Shown: positions 1 to 11,151, counted from the stretch's first letter. The stretch: 64,000 nt of DNA from Pseudomonadota bacterium (GCA_023416515.1 JAEZHP010000111.1:1-64000), one strand, 5' to 3'. The notes: generated by a model from the letters alone, not told the origin. Translations and numbers: made by a program.

Positions 1-425
1 ACCGCGGTGCGCGAGCGCGCGACGGTGCGCTGGTGATGCCCGCGACGCGGGGTCTGGGGCCCGGCGGCGCGGGCAGTGCGCACTCGACTGCGGGCCGAGC
101 GCTGCTGGCAGCGGTCGTCGCTCCGGCTCCGGCAGGGGGGATAGGCCCGGGCCGAGGCGTGGCGTTCGCCAGGCGTCACCCCGTGGTCGGCGAGCCAGCG
201 GGCATAAGCGCGCCTCACGCCCCGTTCGTAGAGCTGGATGCAGCGATCCTCGCGAACGCCTTCGATGCAGGGCGGATATTCGCGAACGACCTTGGGTCGA
301 GTCTGGGTGAGCTCGCCGCGCCCGCTGAACACGCTGCTGTCATAGCGCAGTCGGTCCGTGCTCGCAGCGCCCACTGCGAGCAGCAGGGCCACAGCACTGA
401 AAACCAACGACTTGCGCATGCCCAT
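1..425 (-). CDS. Small exported protein with repeated YPPC motif, 3' end outside window
   Basis: The minus-strand frame is open from an ATG at 425 to the left edge, about 141 codons, so the C-terminus is missing. The product begins MGMRKSLVFSAVALLLAV, a typical Sec signal peptide; a second ATG two codons later is equally possible. The mature part carries two related cysteine motifs, EYPPCIEGVREDRC and AYPPCRSRSDDRC, separated by an arginine-rich helix-like stretch (YERGVRRAYARWLADHG). The rest is rich in Arg and Ala. I recognise it only as the kind of small exported protein common in sphingomonads, with no known function. The two motifs may form disulfides in the periplasm, but this is inference. 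Confidence 0.6.
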   Translation of the reverse strand, partial: MGMRKSLVFSAVALLLAVGAASTDRLRYDSSVFSGRGELTQTRPKVVREYPPCIEGVREDRCIQLYERGVRRAYARWLADHGVTPGERHASARAYPPCRSRSDDRCQQRSARSRVRTARAAGPQTPRRGHHQRTVARSRTA

Positions 426-525
426 CTCCGCCGCCGACGCCGACGATATGGTTAACGATCAGGCACCAAAATGGGCCCCGGAGCAAGCCGGATCGTATCG
501 TAACGGGACAGAATCGGTCCCGCCA

Positions 526-1299
526 TCAACCGAAGGCGCGCCAGATCCCCCACGCGCTGGTGATCGTGAGAACCACTCCGACCATGATCATCAGCCCGCG
601 CGCAGGCACTCGCTTGGCGGCATAACCGCCGAGCGGCGCAGCGATGAGGCCGCCGATCAGCAGGCCGACCGTCGCCACCGTGAACGCCTCCCAGCCGAGT
701 GCTGCGAGGAAGGTCAGCGAGATTGTGATGGCGAGGAAGAATTCGGCGGCGTTGACGGTGCCGATCACCTTTCGCGGCTCGGCGCCCTGGATGAGCAGGT
801 TGCTGGTGACGACCGGGCCCCAGCCGCCGCCGCCGGAAGCGTCGAGGAAGCCGCCGACCAGTCCCAGCGGCGCGACCACCTTGGGCTGGCGCGGCTGCGG
901 CGGGTGGCCGGTGCCGCGCCAGATCAGGAACAGTCCGATCGCGCAGAGATAAGCGAGCACGAAGGGGCGTGCGGTTTCCGACGCGACATTGCTCAAGACA
1001 TAGGCGCCGATCACTCCGCCGATCATGCCGGGCACGACGAGGCGGGCGAACAGCCGCCAGTCGACGTTGCGGTGAAGGACGTGGCTGATCCCCGACGCTC
1101 CGGTGGTGAAGCATTCCACGGTGTGAACCGTCGCCGACGCAGCGGCGGGCGCCAGCGGCGGCGCTCCCACGCTGACCAGCAAAGTGGTGGAGATCACACC
1201 GAACGCCATCCCGAGCGCCCCGTCGACGAGCTGGGCGGCGAAGCCGATCAACACGAAGGGGAGGATGTGGGCGAAGCTGATCGTCGACCAGTCGATCAA
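526..1299 (-). CDS. TauE/SafE family sulfite exporter-like membrane protein
   Basis: The product is a 257-residue integral membrane protein of the TauE/SafE (DUF81) family, whose members move small anions such as sulfite or organosulfur compounds across the inner membrane. It shows the paired signature GFAAQLVDGALGMAFG near the N-terminus and the mid-protein repeat GGFLDASGGGGWGPV, followed by several hydrophobic segments. A longer frame reaches back to 1419 but would run into the divergent PilZ gene. I chose the TTG at 1299 because CAGGAG lies 8 nt upstream and the resulting N-terminus (IDWSTISFAHILPF) fits the family. The substrate cannot be told from sequence. It is transcribed divergently from the PilZ gene. 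Confidence 0.85.
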   Translation of the reverse strand: MIDWSTISFAHILPFVLIGFAAQLVDGALGMAFGVISTTLLVSVGAPPLAPAAASATVHTVECFTTGASGISHVLHRNVDWRLFARLVVPGMIGGVIGAYVLSNVASETARPFVLAYLCAIGLFLIWRGTGHPPQPRQPKVVAPLGLVGGFLDASGGGGWGPVVTSNLLIQGAEPRKVIGTVNAAEFFLAITISLTFLAALGWEAFTVATVGLLIGGLIAAPLGGYAAKRVPARGLMIMVGVVLTITSAWGIWRAFG

Positions 1300-1382
1300 T
1301 CGATCGCTCCTGCAGGGGCTTGTTGGCGCATGCGGGAACGCGTGGTGGGAAGCTAAGGCTCCGTCAACCATTTGGAAGGAAA

Positions 1383-2390
1383 ATGCGCTCCGAGAACGAC
1401 TCCAGAGAGTCAGGAGCAATGACGGCGGCGGAAACCCTTTTCTCCCTGGCTGAGGAGCTGCCGGCCGGCGACGATGATCGCGAGGGCGACAGCGACCTTC
1501 AACCGGGTACGCTCACTCGCGGAACGCTGAAGGAAATCTGTTTCCTCCGCAAGATCACGCCCTTGGGAGCGGTGATTCAGGTCCAGTCGAAGCGTCGGCT
1601 GGGCGAGCGGCTCGATCTCACCTTGATGACCGGGGAGCGACTCGCCGGCACCGTCACCTGGGTGACCGAGAACGAGCTCGGGCTTCGCTTCGACGACAGC
1701 GCGGACATCTTCGGCCTCATTGCCCGCAATCTCGTCCGCCAGCCAGGCGACGCGCGCAGGATGCCGCGCATCGAGCTTCGCTGTCAGGCATGGCTCGAGG
1801 CCGGCTCGCGCCGAGACCGGGCGATCCTTCGCAATCTCACCGACGGCGGGGCGCGGATCGACACACGTCTGCCGCTGGTCGCTCACGAACATGTTGTGCT
1901 TATTCCCGACGGCTTCCGGGCGATCGAGGCGGAGGTTCGCTGGGCCGAGGGAGGCGCAGTCGGCCTGTCCTTCCTGCCGGCACTGTCCTGGCAGGAGTTG
2001 ATGCCGTGGCTTCGCCAGCGCCAGCCGGTTTCGGCGCGGCGCTCGGCGCCGCTGGCGCCACGCGTCGCGGACGTCATTCCCAATCCGCCGCTGCCCGTGG
2101 AGGAGCGCCAGAGCATCGGCCTCAACCTCCCCGCCAAGGTGCGCGAGGGCACCAAGCGCTGGACGATCGACATCGAGGCGATCGACACGCGCGAGGTGCG
2201 TTTCACCTGCTACGGCGCCTTGGAGACGGGGCGGCTGTTCTGGCTGTCGCTGCCGGGCCTCGAAGGATGGCCGGCCCGGATCGCGAGCATCGACGGCTAT
2301 TCCGTCACCTGTCAGTTCACCCAGCCGCTTCACCCGGCGGTGCTGGAGCGCGTCCTCGCCCTGGCCGGACAGAAGCCTCGGGTCAGCTAG
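1383..2390 (+). CDS. Multi-PilZ-domain protein
   Basis: This 335-residue soluble protein seems to hold up to three PilZ-like beta-barrel units. The central one (about residues 115-205) is clearest: a basic start RRMPRIELR, then NLTDGGARID, then VRWAEGGAVGLSF. These match the RxxxR and D/NxSxxG elements of c-di-GMP-binding PilZ domains. The first unit (about residues 38-105) and the last (about 260-330, LSLPGLEGWPARI) keep the barrel pattern but lack clean arginine motifs, so they may not bind ligand. The start at 1383 follows GGAAGGA; an in-frame ATG at 1419 after CAGGAG is the alternative. It overlaps the convergent small gene by 8 nt. A role as a c-di-GMP effector is inferred from the fold. 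Confidence 0.8.
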   Translation: MRSENDSRESGAMTAAETLFSLAEELPAGDDDREGDSDLQPGTLTRGTLKEICFLRKITPLGAVIQVQSKRRLGERLDLTLMTGERLAGTVTWVTENELGLRFDDSADIFGLIARNLVRQPGDARRMPRIELRCQAWLEAGSRRDRAILRNLTDGGARIDTRLPLVAHEHVVLIPDGFRAIEAEVRWAEGGAVGLSFLPALSWQELMPWLRQRQPVSARRSAPLAPRVADVIPNPPLPVEERQSIGLNLPAKVREGTKRWTIDIEAIDTREVRFTCYGALETGRLFWLSLPGLEGWPARIASIDGYSVTCQFTQPLHPAVLERVLALAGQKPRVS

Positions 2391-2634
2391 ACGAAGAGTC
2401 CGATCCGCCCTTGTCCGAACGGCGGGAGCGATTGGCGTAGAGCAAGGCGGCGACGAGAGCGGCCGAACCGACTCCGACCGCCGCTCCGGCGACGAAATTC
2501 CGGGTCCGCTTGTTGCCCTTCTCCCCGGACCGGGTGGCTTCCTTGGCGCGTCGCGCCGCGTCGAGCGTCTCGCCGCCTTCGGCGGACGGATCGCCGACTG
2601 CGGCGTCCTCGGGATAGCTCGGTTGTTTCGACAT
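2383..2634 (-). CDS. Small single-pass membrane protein with stress-type promoter
   Basis: The 83-residue product has a hydrophilic N-terminal half (MSKQPSYPEDAAVGDPSAEG), a basic stretch, one transmembrane helix (NFVAGAAVGVGSAALVAALL) and a short basic and serine-rich tail. No family function is recognised. The ATG at 2634 follows AGAGG with an 8-nt spacer. About 45-65 bases upstream is GGAAA-N16-CGTT, one mismatch from the consensus of the alphaproteobacterial general stress sigma factor EcfG, so it may be a stress-induced envelope protein. It is convergent with the PilZ gene and overlaps its end. Confidence 0.7.
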   Translation of the reverse strand: MSKQPSYPEDAAVGDPSAEGGETLDAARRAKEATRSGEKGNKRTRNFVAGAAVGVGSAALVAALLYANRSRRSDKGGSDSSSS

Positions 2635-2675
2635 GGATGACCTCTCAAGCCTGCACGGCGTCCTCAGCGCGGTTG

Positions 2676-2700
2676 AACGCACCGCGCGCGGTCCGTTTCC
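2676..2700 (-). promoter_or_regulatory. Putative EcfG-type stress promoter (one mismatch)
   Basis: On the minus strand GGAAA (2700-2696) is followed by a 16-nt spacer and CGTT (2679-2676). The EcfG consensus is GGAAC-N16/17-CGTT. The -10 lies about 40 nt upstream of the ATG at 2634. Confidence 0.4.
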
Positions 2701-2814
2701 CAGCATGGCAGGCCTCGCGCAAGCGGGAAGTGAGCGCTTCACGCCTCTCCTCCGGACGCACTGAAGCGCACCGGGAGCACAGCCCCCGATGCGCGCAACC
2801 CGCAATTCGAACGG

Positions 2815-3183
2815 TCAGCGGCGGCCGCAGCCCGCCGGATCGGAATTCCTGCCGCTGTCATTGTCCGAGGCGCCGTTGCCGCGACCGCGGCCGGCGGGAT
2901 CGGAGTTCGATCCGCGGTCATTGTCGGTGCAACCCTGGACGCCGCCGCCGCGACGGCCCCGACGGCCGTGATTGACTCGGTCGGCATTGCGGCCGCTGTC
3001 GCGGTCCGAATAGCCGGTATAGCCTCGCCCGACCGGATCGGAATTGCTGCCTGAATCCCGATCGCTCACCTGGAGCGCTTCGGCTTCGTGGGCTCCAGTG
3101 GCGATGAGGGCGGCGCCCCCGACCACACCACCCGCGACGCGCCCGAGGAACGAGCGGCGGGTCAGCTTACGCGTGGGTTTCAT
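2815..3183 (-). CDS. Tat-exported small protein with four DSG/N-D repeats
   Basis: The 122-residue product starts with a classical twin-arginine signal: basic region, TRRSFLG, a hydrophobic stretch and AHEAEA as a likely cleavage site. The mature part is almost entirely four imperfect repeats of about 15 residues: SDRDSGSNSDPVGRG, SDRDSGRNADRVNHG, TDNDRGSNSDPAGRG and SDNDSGRNSDPAGCG, the second and third separated by a glycine/arginine linker. The repeats are dense in Asp, Ser and Asn. Tat export suggests folding in the cytoplasm, perhaps around a metal ion. A plausible sigma-70 promoter lies upstream. Function is unknown. Confidence 0.75.
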   Translation of the reverse strand: MKPTRKLTRRSFLGRVAGGVVGGAALIATGAHEAEALQVSDRDSGSNSDPVGRGYTGYSDRDSGRNADRVNHGRRGRRGGGVQGCTDNDRGSNSDPAGRGRGNGASDNDSGRNSDPAGCGRR

Positions 3184-3252
3184 CTTATTCTCTCCCCATG
3201 CCGGGAGACGGCCGCGGACATGGGCTTCCGCGATGATCCCCCAACGGAACGA

Positions 3253-3280
3253 AGAGTAAAAGCCGCGTGGGACAAGTCAA
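3253..3280 (-). promoter_or_regulatory. Possible sigma-70 promoter of the Tat repeat protein
   Basis: On the minus strand TTGACT (3280-3275) is followed by a 16-nt spacer and TACTCT (3258-3253), about 70 nt upstream of the ATG at 3183. The -35 is strong and the -10 moderate. Confidence 0.4.
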
Positions 3281-3354
3281 GCAACCTGGGTGAACGTCTT
3301 GTCACGCGCCGCAGCGCCTTCTACGCCACTGCAGGAGAAGGAGATTGCCTGGAA

Positions 3355-3849
3355 ATGCTGGCTTTTGCACTGGCGCTGGCCGCCTTGCAGCCGACGGTGC
3401 CGCCGGCCCTGGAGGTGGAGCGCGACCCGATCACCGATCGCGTCAGTGCGCTTGCCGTGATCCGGGCTCCGGAGGGGCGGCTGGCGATCGGCTGCGATCC
3501 GCAGGAATATGACGGCATCCGCCTCACCGTCCACAGCACGCGCGGCTGGTTCGCACGCGCCGAGTTCGTGTCCCGTGCGCGCCACTTCACCTTCCGCTTC
3601 GACCGGGCGCGGCCGGTCCGGGTTCGCTGGGAGACCAGCCGGCGCACCGCCTGGGTGGGATCGGCGCACACCGCGTCACGAATGATCGCCCGCGCCCGCG
3701 CTGCTGAGCGCCTGGCCATCCGAGCCAAGGATTTCGAGGGGCGCCAGATGGACTTCATCTTCGACATGACCGGCGCCCGGCCGTTGATCGACGAGGCGAT
3801 CGGGATCTGCACCGGCGCGTTCGTCCCGACCTCGCTGCCGCGCTCCTAG
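3355..3849 (+). CDS. Exported protein of unknown function
   Basis: The 164-residue product begins MLAFALALAALQPTVPPAL, which looks like a short signal peptide. The remainder is mixed alpha/beta with no membrane segment. The two Cys residues (IGCDP and GICTG) are about 105 residues apart and may pair. The frame stays open upstream to 3088, but a GGAGAAGGAG element and the signal peptide favour 3355. The stop is only 6 nt before addA, so the two genes are probably co-transcribed. In related bacteria this position is usually filled by addB; this protein has no resemblance to AddB. No function is assigned. Confidence 0.6.
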   Translation: MLAFALALAALQPTVPPALEVERDPITDRVSALAVIRAPEGRLAIGCDPQEYDGIRLTVHSTRGWFARAEFVSRARHFTFRFDRARPVRVRWETSRRTAWVGSAHTASRMIARARAAERLAIRAKDFEGRQMDFIFDMTGARPLIDEAIGICTGAFVPTSLPRS

Positions 3850-3855
3850 GATCAC

Positions 3856-6800
3856 GTGGCCCGCCGGTTCGAACCGCTCAATCCCCTCAAAGGCGAACAG
3901 GAGCGCGCCTCGTCGCCGCGCGTGCACGCGGCCCTTGCCGCCTCGGCAGGGACGGGGAAGACCCATGTTCTGACCGCGCGCGTCCTGCGGCTGCTGCTTT
4001 CCGGCGTCGATCCGGCGAGCATCCTGTGCCTTACCTTCACCAAGGCAGGCGCCGCCGAGATGGCGGATCGTGTCCACGCGCGCCTTGCGTCCTGGGTTCG
4101 GTTGAAGGACACGATCTTGGCCTCGGAGCTTGACGCTCTCGGACATGACACGGGTCCTGCGCAGCGCGAACTCGCGCGCAGCCTTTTCGCCCGCGTTCTG
4201 GAGGCGCCCGGCGGGGGCCTCCGGATCCAGACCATCCACGCCTTCGCGCAAGGGCTGCTCGCGGCATTCCCGACCGAGGCGGGGCTGACCCCGGGCTTCC
4301 GGCCGCTCGAGGGGCGGGAAGAGACTTTGCTGGTCCGCTCGACTCTTGCGGAGCTTCTGGTCCGCGCCGAGCAGACGGGCGATCTCCCGCTGATCCGCGA
4401 TGTCCAGGCGCTGAGCCTCCGCTACGGCGAGCGTGATGCCGCGGCCCTCCTGCAGGCCTGCGCGCGGGTGCCGGACGCGATGGAGGCGATAGGGCCGCGC
4501 GAGGGCATCGAGGCGAAACTGCGAATCCTCTTCGACCTGCCGCTCGGCGACGTCGAGGAGGCGATCTCAAGCGCCTGCTGCGACGACGTTTTCGACGTTG
4601 CGACCCTGGACAGGATCGCCGCCGCCAATGCCGCCTGGGGGACGACCACGGGTCTCAGTTGCGCCGATCTGATCGCGGCGTGGCGCGGCCGAGCGCAGTC
4701 GGATCGAGGTAAAACCCTGGACGACCTCGCCGGCATCGTGCGCACCAAGAGTGGCGAGTTGCGCAAGGTCCAGGCCGGCCTCGTCAAGGCAGCGCCCGAT
4801 TATGCCGAGCTCGCGGCGCGGCTTTCGGAATGCTGCGAGCGGCTTCTGGCAATGCGCCGTACCGCTGCCTTGGTGGATCTGTGCGCCGCCGGGCTGAGGG
4901 CAGGGCAGGCATTCGCCCGCGCTTATGCGGAGTCCAAGCGGGCGCAGGGTCTGGTCGATTTCGACGACCTCATCCGCAAGGCCGAAGCGCTTCTCGCGAC
5001 CCAGGGAATCGCCGACTGGGTGCGCTTCAAGCTCGACCAGCAGACCGACCATATCCTCGTCGACGAGGCTCAGGACACGAACGCGCGCCAGTGGACGATC
5101 GTCGACGCGCTCGCCTCCGAATATTTCGCCGGCGAGAGCGCGGCCGGGCGCCACCGCACCATCTTCACCGTCGGCGATTTCAAGCAGGCGATCTTCAGCT
5201 TCCAGGGCACCGATCCGCGCGAATTCGACAAGGCGCGGTCCCGCTTCCACCATTCGGCGAAGGAAGTGCGCGAAAGCGCGGAGGATTTGTTCAACCGCGA
5301 CCAGCATCTGCCGCCGGACTTCCTCGACCTGTCGATGGACACGAGCTTCCGTTCGTCGCCTGAGGTTCTCCAGGTCGTCGACCGGGTGGTCGGCGACCTC
5401 GGCCACGAAGCGCTCGGCCTGCCGCGCCGGCCCAACCCGCACCTCGCCTTCAACAAGGATCGACCGGGGTCGGTTACCCTGTGGCAGCCGTTCAGCGAGG
5501 CCAGCGAAGCCGAGGAGGAGGCGGGCGAGGAAGGCTGGATCGGCGAGTCCGCCCGCAAATATGCCTCGCGCCTCGCCAAGCAGGTAAAGGCCTGGATCGA
5601 CCGACCTTTCCGAATTGAGACCCATAAGCGGCCGCTTCGGCCCGAGGACATCCTCATCCTCGTCCGCCGCCGGGGCGAGCTTGCGGCATTGCTGGTCGCA
5701 CGCCTCCATGCAGAGGGGGTGCCGGTCGCAGGCATCGACCGGCTGTCGCTGTCGGCTCCGCTTGCGGTCAAGGATCTGCTCGCGGCGGCGCGCTTCGCGA
5801 TCCAGCCGCTCGACGACCTCAACCTCGCCGGTCTGCTCGTCTCGCCCTTGATCGGCTGGACCCAGGACGATCTCTTCGCCGCCGCCTTCGACCGCGGCGA
5901 CGCCAATCTGTGGCCCCACCTTCGCGCCCGAGCAGACCGCGGGGAGGGGCCGGCCCTGGCGCCGCTTTACGGCATCCTGGACATGGCGGACTTCGCGACC
6001 CCGCACGAATTTTTCGAGACGCTGCTGTCGGGACCGCTCGACGGCCGGCGCAAGCTCCAGGAGCGGCTGGGGACGGAGGCGCGCGACCCGATCGAGGAAT
6101 TGCTGTCGAGCGCGCTCGAGTTCGAGACCGCCGGAGCGCCGTCGCTCGCCCGCTTCCTCGACTGGTTCGCGCGCGGCGAGGTGGAGATCGTCCGCGATCC
6201 GTCAGCGCCGCTCGACGCGGTCCGGGTGATGACAGTTCACGGATCGAAGGGCCTGGAGGCTCCGGTCGTCATCCTCGCCGATGCCTGCGCCGACCCGGAG
6301 AAGATGGGCGGCGGGCCGCGGCTAGCGGCGGTGCCGATCGATAATGGCCGCCACCTCGTACCGCTGCCGCGCCCGCGCAAAGCGGAATTGGTCGAGCCGC
6401 TCGCCAGCTTGGTCGCCGACAAGGACCGGCGCGACCGCGAAGAGCATTGGCGATTGCTCTACGTCGCCATGACCCGCGCTCGCGAGCGGCTCTATGTCGG
6501 GGGCGCTCTTGGCGCCAATGCCAAGGGGCCGCCCGAGGGGAGCTGGTACCGCGCCATCGAGGGCGCGGCGACCGGCCTCGGCTGCACATGGGAGGATGAT
6601 CCGCACTGGGCGCAATCGCTTCGCTTCGGCCCTAAGGAAGAAGGCCAAGCCCGGCCCATTCAGGACGGGCTGGAGGGGAGCAGGCTCACCCGCGTGGTCC
6701 CGGCGGAAAGGCGGAGCGCGGTGCTTCCTGAATGGTTGCGCCGCGCCGCGCCTGAGGAAGAACGGCCGCCGCGCCCGCTTGCGCCGTCGGCGCCCGGCGA

Positions 6801-7347
6801 GGACGAATCGGCATACCCTCCACCGGGACCGGAGCAGCGCCGCGCGGCGACCCGCGGCAAGCTTCTCCACCGCCTGTTCGAACGCCTTCCCGACGTGCCG
6901 CCTACGCAGCGCCGCCAGCTCGCCGAACGCTGGCTCGCGGCGTCGGGCGAAGCTGACGATTCGGCCTTCCGCGCTTCACTCATCGACGATGCCTGCCGGG
7001 TCATCGACGATCCCCACTTCGCCGACCTGTTCGGCCCCGACGCGCTCGCCGAAGCCCCGATCGCCGCGGTCATCGGCAGCGGCCAGGTCGTTTCCGGCAC
7101 CGTCGACCGGTTGCTCGTCACGCCGGACCGGGTTCTGGTCGCCGACTTCAAGACCGGACGGAACGTTCCGGCGCGCCCGGAAGAGGCGCCTTCGTCCCAC
7201 CTCCGCCAGATGGCCGCCTATCGCGCCGCGCTGTCAGTGATATTCCCGGACAGAGTGATCGAAGCGGCGCTTCTTTACTCTGGCGGGCCGGTGCTTCACC
7301 CGCTTTCGGACGAGTTGCTCGCTTCCTACGGCCCGGGCGGAGGTTGA
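3856..7347 (+). CDS. addA: Double-strand break repair helicase-nuclease AddA
   Basis: AddA is the UvrD-type helicase/nuclease subunit of the AddAB complex, which resects DNA ends for RecA loading. At 1163 residues it is full length for alphaproteobacteria. Visible motifs: Walker A ASAGTGKT (residues 29-36), Walker B ILVDEAQDTN, helicase motifs VMTVHGSKGLE and YVAMTRARERLY. The C-terminal nuclease carries GKLLHRLFERLPD, the aspartates and lysine of SGTVDRLL...VADFKTG, and HLRQMAAYRAAL. Translation starts at a GTG 6 nt after the preceding stop. The partner gene addB is not upstream or elsewhere in the window. TrxA follows 54 nt downstream. Confidence 0.95.
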   Translation: MARRFEPLNPLKGEQERASSPRVHAALAASAGTGKTHVLTARVLRLLLSGVDPASILCLTFTKAGAAEMADRVHARLASWVRLKDTILASELDALGHDTGPAQRELARSLFARVLEAPGGGLRIQTIHAFAQGLLAAFPTEAGLTPGFRPLEGREETLLVRSTLAELLVRAEQTGDLPLIRDVQALSLRYGERDAAALLQACARVPDAMEAIGPREGIEAKLRILFDLPLGDVEEAISSACCDDVFDVATLDRIAAANAAWGTTTGLSCADLIAAWRGRAQSDRGKTLDDLAGIVRTKSGELRKVQAGLVKAAPDYAELAARLSECCERLLAMRRTAALVDLCAAGLRAGQAFARAYAESKRAQGLVDFDDLIRKAEALLATQGIADWVRFKLDQQTDHILVDEAQDTNARQWTIVDALASEYFAGESAAGRHRTIFTVGDFKQAIFSFQGTDPREFDKARSRFHHSAKEVRESAEDLFNRDQHLPPDFLDLSMDTSFRSSPEVLQVVDRVVGDLGHEALGLPRRPNPHLAFNKDRPGSVTLWQPFSEASEAEEEAGEEGWIGESARKYASRLAKQVKAWIDRPFRIETHKRPLRPEDILILVRRRGELAALLVARLHAEGVPVAGIDRLSLSAPLAVKDLLAAARFAIQPLDDLNLAGLLVSPLIGWTQDDLFAAAFDRGDANLWPHLRARADRGEGPALAPLYGILDMADFATPHEFFETLLSGPLDGRRKLQERLGTEARDPIEELLSSALEFETAGAPSLARFLDWFARGEVEIVRDPSAPLDAVRVMTVHGSKGLEAPVVILADACADPEKMGGGPRLAAVPIDNGRHLVPLPRPRKAELVEPLASLVADKDRRDREEHWRLLYVAMTRARERLYVGGALGANAKGPPEGSWYRAIEGAATGLGCTWEDDPHWAQSLRFGPKEEGQARPIQDGLEGSRLTRVVPAERRSAVLPEWLRRAAPEEERPPRPLAPSAPGEDESAYPPPGPEQRRAATRGKLLHRLFERLPDVPPTQRRQLAERWLAASGEADDSAFRASLIDDACRVIDDPHFADLFGPDALAEAPIAAVIGSGQVVSGTVDRLLVTPDRVLVADFKTGRNVPARPEEAPSSHLRQMAAYRAALSVIFPDRVIEAALLYSGGPVLHPLSDELLASYGPGGG

Positions 7348-7401
7348 CCCCCGGTGCCACCCGCTTACATCCGGGCACACTCTTCAGGAGACCGAGTTCA
7401 A

Positions 7402-7722
7402 ATGGCTACCAAGACCGTCACCGACGCTTCCTTCGAGAGCGACGTCCTCCAGGCCGAGGGCCCCGTTCTCGTCGACTTCTGGGCGGAATGGTGCACGCCG
7501 TGCAAGGCGATCGCCCCGGCGCTCGAGCAGATCAGCGACGAGCTCGCCGACAAGGTGACCATCGCCAAGCTCAACATCGACGACAATCCCGAATGGCCGG
7601 GCAAGTTCGGAGTGATGAGCATCCCGACCATGATCCTGTTCAAGAATGGCGAGCGCGCCGCGACCAAGGTCGGCGCCGCCCCAAAGAGCCAGCTCCAGGG
7701 CTGGCTCGAGCAGCAGCTCTAA
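7402..7722 (+). CDS. trxA: Thioredoxin with WCTPC active site
   Basis: Thioredoxin is a cytoplasmic dithiol-disulfide reductant for ribonucleotide reductase and other proteins. The 106-residue length and the fold markers [17 protein letters not shown] and the cis-proline SIPTMILF are those of TrxA. The active site reads WCTPCK rather than the usual WCGPCK, and GVMSIPT replaces the common GVRGIPT. Both cysteines and the cis-Pro are kept, so redox activity should remain but with a shifted potential. CAGGAG lies 12 nt before the ATG. The addA-trxA order is usual in this group. Confidence 0.93.
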   Translation: MATKTVTDASFESDVLQAEGPVLVDFWAEWCTPCKAIAPALEQISDELADKVTIAKLNIDDNPEWPGKFGVMSIPTMILFKNGERAATKVGAAPKSQLQGWLEQQL

Positions 7723-7892
7723 GCGAACGATCCTCCCTGTCCTCGCGAGCGCGGGGACGGGGAGGGGCCGCTCGCCAAGCGAGTGTGGAAGGTCTTCGCG
7801 AGCCGATGCGTGGCCGCCAGGCCTCAGTGACGCCGAACTCGATCTTGCGGGCATGGACCTTGCGCCCGCCGCTCACTATGTCGAGGTCCGCA

Positions 7893-8153
7893 ATGGAATT
7901 CCTGCTCGTCCTTTCCGCTCTCTTGAGCGCTCTGACCGGTGCATTCACCGGCCCGCGCGACGGCGAGACGCGGCTTGGCCAGGCCGAGGCGCAGTTGATC
8001 GCCGCGGCCGAGGCCGGTGCTCCGATCAGGACCGCGGCTCTTCGGCCGCTTCATCCCTTGCCGTCGATTGCCCAGCTCAGCAGCCATGTGCCCGATATCG
8101 CTCCGGCCCCGGCGCTGCTCGCCCCGCTCGCTTTCGTTCGCTTGATCGAGTGA
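7893..8153 (+). CDS. Small exported or membrane-anchored protein upstream of secA
   Basis: The 86-residue product starts with one hydrophobic helix ([20 protein letters not shown]) that may be a signal peptide or anchor, followed by a mostly alanine/proline-rich tail. The ATG at 7893 has GAGG 6 nt upstream; an ATG at 7878 in the same frame lacks a ribosome-binding site. It lies 94 nt upstream of secA on the same strand. No function is recognised. Confidence 0.5.
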   Translation: MEFLLVLSALLSALTGAFTGPRDGETRLGQAEAQLIAAAEAGAPIRTAALRPLHPLPSIAQLSSHVPDIAPAPALLAPLAFVRLIE

Positions 8154-8247
8154 CTGGGCGCGGCACCTAGCGCCGCTCCCGTCCGACGCTCGTTCCCGCC
8201 CTGGCTCGTGCCGGGCGCACTCTGTTTCAAGATCAGGATCCGCACCG

Positions 8248-10977
<2,730 letters not shown>

Positions 10978-10984
10978 GCCTCAC

Positions 10985-11061
10985 CGTCATTGCGAGCGTA
11001 GCGAAGCAATCCAGCCTCTTGTGCTGGATTGCTTCGTCGCTTTCGCTCCTCGCAATGACGG
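10985..11061. repeat. Imperfect palindromic repeat, GTCATTGCGAG type
   Basis: A roughly 77-nt imperfect palindrome opens with CCGTCATTGCGAGCG and closes with CTCGCAATGACGG. Its inner arms are AGCGAAGCAATCCAG and CTGGATTGCTTCG around a short loop. A second copy of the same family lies at 30704-30788. It sits directly after secA and would form a long hairpin in RNA. Confidence 0.85.
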
Positions 11062-11070
11062 GATTAGAAA

Positions 11071-11103
11071 GGGCCTGAAGTGCGGGTCTCGCACCTCAGG
11101 CCC
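11071..11103. terminator. Strong hairpin downstream of secA
   Basis: GGGCCTGA...TCAGGCCC with an inner GTGCG/CGCAC pair forms a nearly continuous stem with a 5-nt loop. There is no clear T-run, but the position between convergent genes suits a bidirectional terminator. Confidence 0.5.
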
Positions 11104-11128
11104 TCAGCTGCCGCTTTGGCGGTTATCC

Positions 11129-11151
11129 TCTCCCGCCCCTGCGGGAGAGGA
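11129..11151. terminator. Second hairpin between secA and the hemerythrin gene
   Basis: CTCTCCCGC and GCGGGAGAG pair across a 4-5 nt loop. It lies 9 nt before the end of the convergent hemerythrin gene and may end transcription from either side. Confidence 0.4.

Noticed and set aside
358..1356. 332-codon plus-strand frame across the TauE/SafE gene
   Set aside because: Charged low-complexity product; the minus-strand gene has clear membrane-family motifs.
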